DNA from: Bacteroidales bacterium | GTDB lineage: Bacteria > Bacteroidota > Bacteroidia > Bacteroidales > VadinHA17 | Reading direction: 5' to 3' | Length of the DNA: 64,000 bases | Assembly: GCA_025454755.1 (NCBI GenBank) | Contig: JALONV010000009.1 | Location: 1-64,000, forward strand | Shown here: positions 62,499 to 64,000 of the stretch, one piece after another | Position numbering within the stretch: position 1 is the stretch's first letter | How the letters are laid out: each line of letters starts with the position of its first letter | Notes under the pieces: generated by a model | The model's database searches: none | The model's input: the letters and a program-made list of their open reading frames with translations, nothing else | Told to the model about the DNA's origin: nothing | Made by a program: the position numbers and the translations under genes

Positions 62499-63839
62499 AT
62501 GAAACTCTGGGAAAAAGGTATCAATCCCGAACCTGCAATAATCGAGTTTACTGCGGGCAAAGACAGGAAAACAGATCTTCATCTTACAAAATGGGACATT
62601 GTCGGATCAATGGCTCATGTGATAATGCTTAATGATGTGGGACTTATCCTGGAAGAGGAGAGAAATGACATGCTTAAAGCGCTTCATTCCCTTTTCGTAT
62701 GGGATGAAGAAGGGAGCCTGGTTATCGAGAAGGATGTGGAGGATATCCATTCCCAGATCGAAAAAGAGATGGCATCAATCCTGGGAACAACCGGCAAGAA
62801 GATCCATACAGGAAGGTCGAGGAACGACCAGGTTCTTGTCGACATCAGGCTTTATACAAGGGAAGAGATCGACAAGCTCGCAGATCTTATAAACAGTCTT
62901 TTTACACGATTGCAGTCGCTCAGCGACCAGTATAAGGATGTACTTCTGCCCGGCTACACACATATGCAGCCGGCAATGGTTTCATCCTTTGGATTATGGT
63001 TTGGTGCTTATGCCGAATGTTTGTCCGACGACCTGCTGCTTCTTTCAACAGCAAGGGCACTGAATAATAAAAATCCTCTCGGAACAGCAGCCGGCTTCGG
63101 AACCACACTGCCATTAAACAGAAAACTGACATCGGAGCTGCTTGAATTTGATGATCTTCTTTACAACTCTGCTTACGCCAGCCTGAGCAGGGGCAAGGTG
63201 GAAATGGCCATTGCTTCTGCGCTGGCCTCAGTAGCCCAGACACTTTCGAGATTCTCAATGGATATCTGCCTGTATATGACTGCGGAATTCAGGTTCATCG
63301 ACTTCCCCGACGAATACATCACGGGATCCAGCATAATGCCACAGAAAAGAAATCCGGATGTTTTCGAACTTATCAGGGGCAGATCAAATGTGATCCAGAC
63401 TCTGCCGAATGAAATAGCAATGCTGACATCAAATCTTCCTTCAGGCTATAACCGTGATCTTCAGCTGCTTAAACAGGTTGTCTTTGATTCCTTCGACGAG
63501 ATGAAAGAATGCATTGAGATCATGCTGTTAATGCTGAATAACATTAAGGTGAAAAAAAACATTGCCGAAAATCCACTCTACAACACGATTTTCAGCACCG
63601 AAGAAGTTAACAGGCTCGTAAAGCAGGGCATACCATTCAGGGATGCCTATAAGGCAGTTTCAGAAATGGTAAAGGGTTCATCTTTCTCCAGGACATCGGT
63701 TAATGATTATGTTCATGAGGGAAGTATCGGCAATCTGTGCAACGAAGAGATTGCTGCCATCTTTAATGAAAGGATGAAATTCTTCAAGAATAAGTCAGCT
63801 GCAGAAATGGCTGAGAAGATGATGGGGTATGTTAAATAG
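62499..63839 (+). CDS. argH: Argininosuccinate lyase
   Basis: This 446-residue enzyme of the fumarase/aspartase superfamily splits argininosuccinate into arginine and fumarate. The signature GSSIMPQKRNPD (fumarate-lyase motif), TGRSRNDQVLVDIRLYTREEI and GYTHMQPAMVSSFGLW are present. The end VNDYVHEGSIGNLCNEEI is complete. Confidence 0.97.
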   Translation: MKLWEKGINPEPAIIEFTAGKDRKTDLHLTKWDIVGSMAHVIMLNDVGLILEEERNDMLKALHSLFVWDEEGSLVIEKDVEDIHSQIEKEMASILGTTGKKIHTGRSRNDQVLVDIRLYTREEIDKLADLINSLFTRLQSLSDQYKDVLLPGYTHMQPAMVSSFGLWFGAYAECLSDDLLLLSTARALNNKNPLGTAAGFGTTLPLNRKLTSELLEFDDLLYNSAYASLSRGKVEMAIASALASVAQTLSRFSMDICLYMTAEFRFIDFPDEYITGSSIMPQKRNPDVFELIRGRSNVIQTLPNEIAMLTSNLPSGYNRDLQLLKQVVFDSFDEMKECIEIMLLMLNNIKVKKNIAENPLYNTIFSTEEVNRLVKQGIPFRDAYKAVSEMVKGSSFSRTSVNDYVHEGSIGNLCNEEIAAIFNERMKFFKNKSAAEMAEKMMGYVK

Positions 63840-63841
63840 AC

Positions 63842-63888
63842 AACCCCCCCTTTTAGGGGGCGAGCCACGCGTCAGCGTGGCTGGGGGT
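63842..63888. terminator. Bidirectional hairpin region between argH and carA (repeat copy 4)
   Basis: CCCCCCTTTTAGGGGG and AGCCACGC GTCA GCGTGGCT form two hairpins between the converging argH and carA. This belongs to the same C/G-rich family as the repeats at 40390 and 62347. Confidence 0.6.
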
Positions 63889-64000
63889 TTATTGCCTTTT
63901 AATATTCTCAATAAATTCATCAAACAAATAATCCGTATCAGTCGGACCACCAGAGGCTTCAGGATGAAACTGTGTTGAGAAGAAAGGTTTTGTCTTATGT
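63889..64000 (-). CDS. carA: Carbamoyl phosphate synthase small subunit, C-terminal end (partial)
   Basis: The last 36 residues read on the minus strand include [25 protein letters not shown]. They contain the HPE triad part (Gln-Phe-His-Pro-Glu) of the glutamine amidotransferase domain of CarA. The rest lies beyond the window. It pairs with the carB product from 57-60 kb. Confidence 0.9.
   Translation of the reverse strand, partial: HKTKPFFSTQFHPEASGGPTDTDYLFDEFIENIKRQ

Overview
The window looks like a chromosomal segment of a Bacteroidota bacterium, probably Bacteroidales/Marinilabiliales-like; this placement is an inference. The support is: promoters of the Bacteroidota type (TTTG, about 19-20 bp, TAnnTTTG); many SPII lipoproteins; DUF4369/TlpA thioredoxin-like lipoproteins; a GH97 glycosidase; ORF6N and SiaB-family proteins; and eukaryote-like glycogen enzymes. 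No rRNA, CRISPR array, complete transposase-type insertion sequence or integrase gene was seen. There is one tRNA, tRNA-Leu(UAG).

Layout. 0-2.8 kb: nitrogen module (TorF-like porin, amtB, PII). 2.8-4.7 kb: decayed genes (Tat-type aldo/keto reductase and lactonase pseudogenes). 4.7-7.2 kb: a BASS-family transporter whose C-terminus copies the end of PII, and a GT4 glycosyltransferase. 7.2-14.7 kb: accessory lipoproteins and small membrane proteins, several driven by near-identical promoters, with signs of local duplication. 14.7-17.7 kb: comM with an ORF6N gene plus a duplicated comM start at its 5' side, and a GIY-YIG gene bracketed by inverted hairpin arrays at its 3' side. 17.8-22.1 kb: tandem SiaB-like protein, LpxH-like phosphatase and two TlpA-like lipoproteins. 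22.2-33.3 kb: glycogen cluster (debranching enzyme, GT4, GH57, a GT3-GT35 synthase-phosphorylase fusion, convergent branching enzyme). 33.4-47.7 kb: housekeeping (ribF, ahcY, greA, HIT, comF, ruvC, EamA, serS, rpmA, rplU, bifunctional nuclease, GH97, thyA, folA). 47.8-53 kb: clpX, clpP, tig, tRNA-Leu, lptB and tatC, all on the minus strand. 53.2-57 kb: recQ, GT2, GNAT. 57-64 kb: pyrimidine/arginine module (carB, argR, argG, argH and the end of carA).

How the genes work together. AmtB and PII form a classical ammonium uptake and sensing pair. The glycogen genes encode synthesis, branching, debranching and phosphorolysis side by side. ArgR sits beside its likely targets, with two ARG-box-like sites 21 bp apart over its own promoter and start. 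ClpX, ClpP and trigger factor form a proteostasis block.

The most notable candidates for something undescribed are: the GIY-YIG element with four-copy, 25-bp-period hairpin arrays in opposite orientation on its two sides; the ORF6N/palindrome insertion with duplicated comM start; the PII tail grafted on the BASS transporter; and a promoter-proximal terminator in the greA leader that resembles the GraL arrangement known from E. coli.
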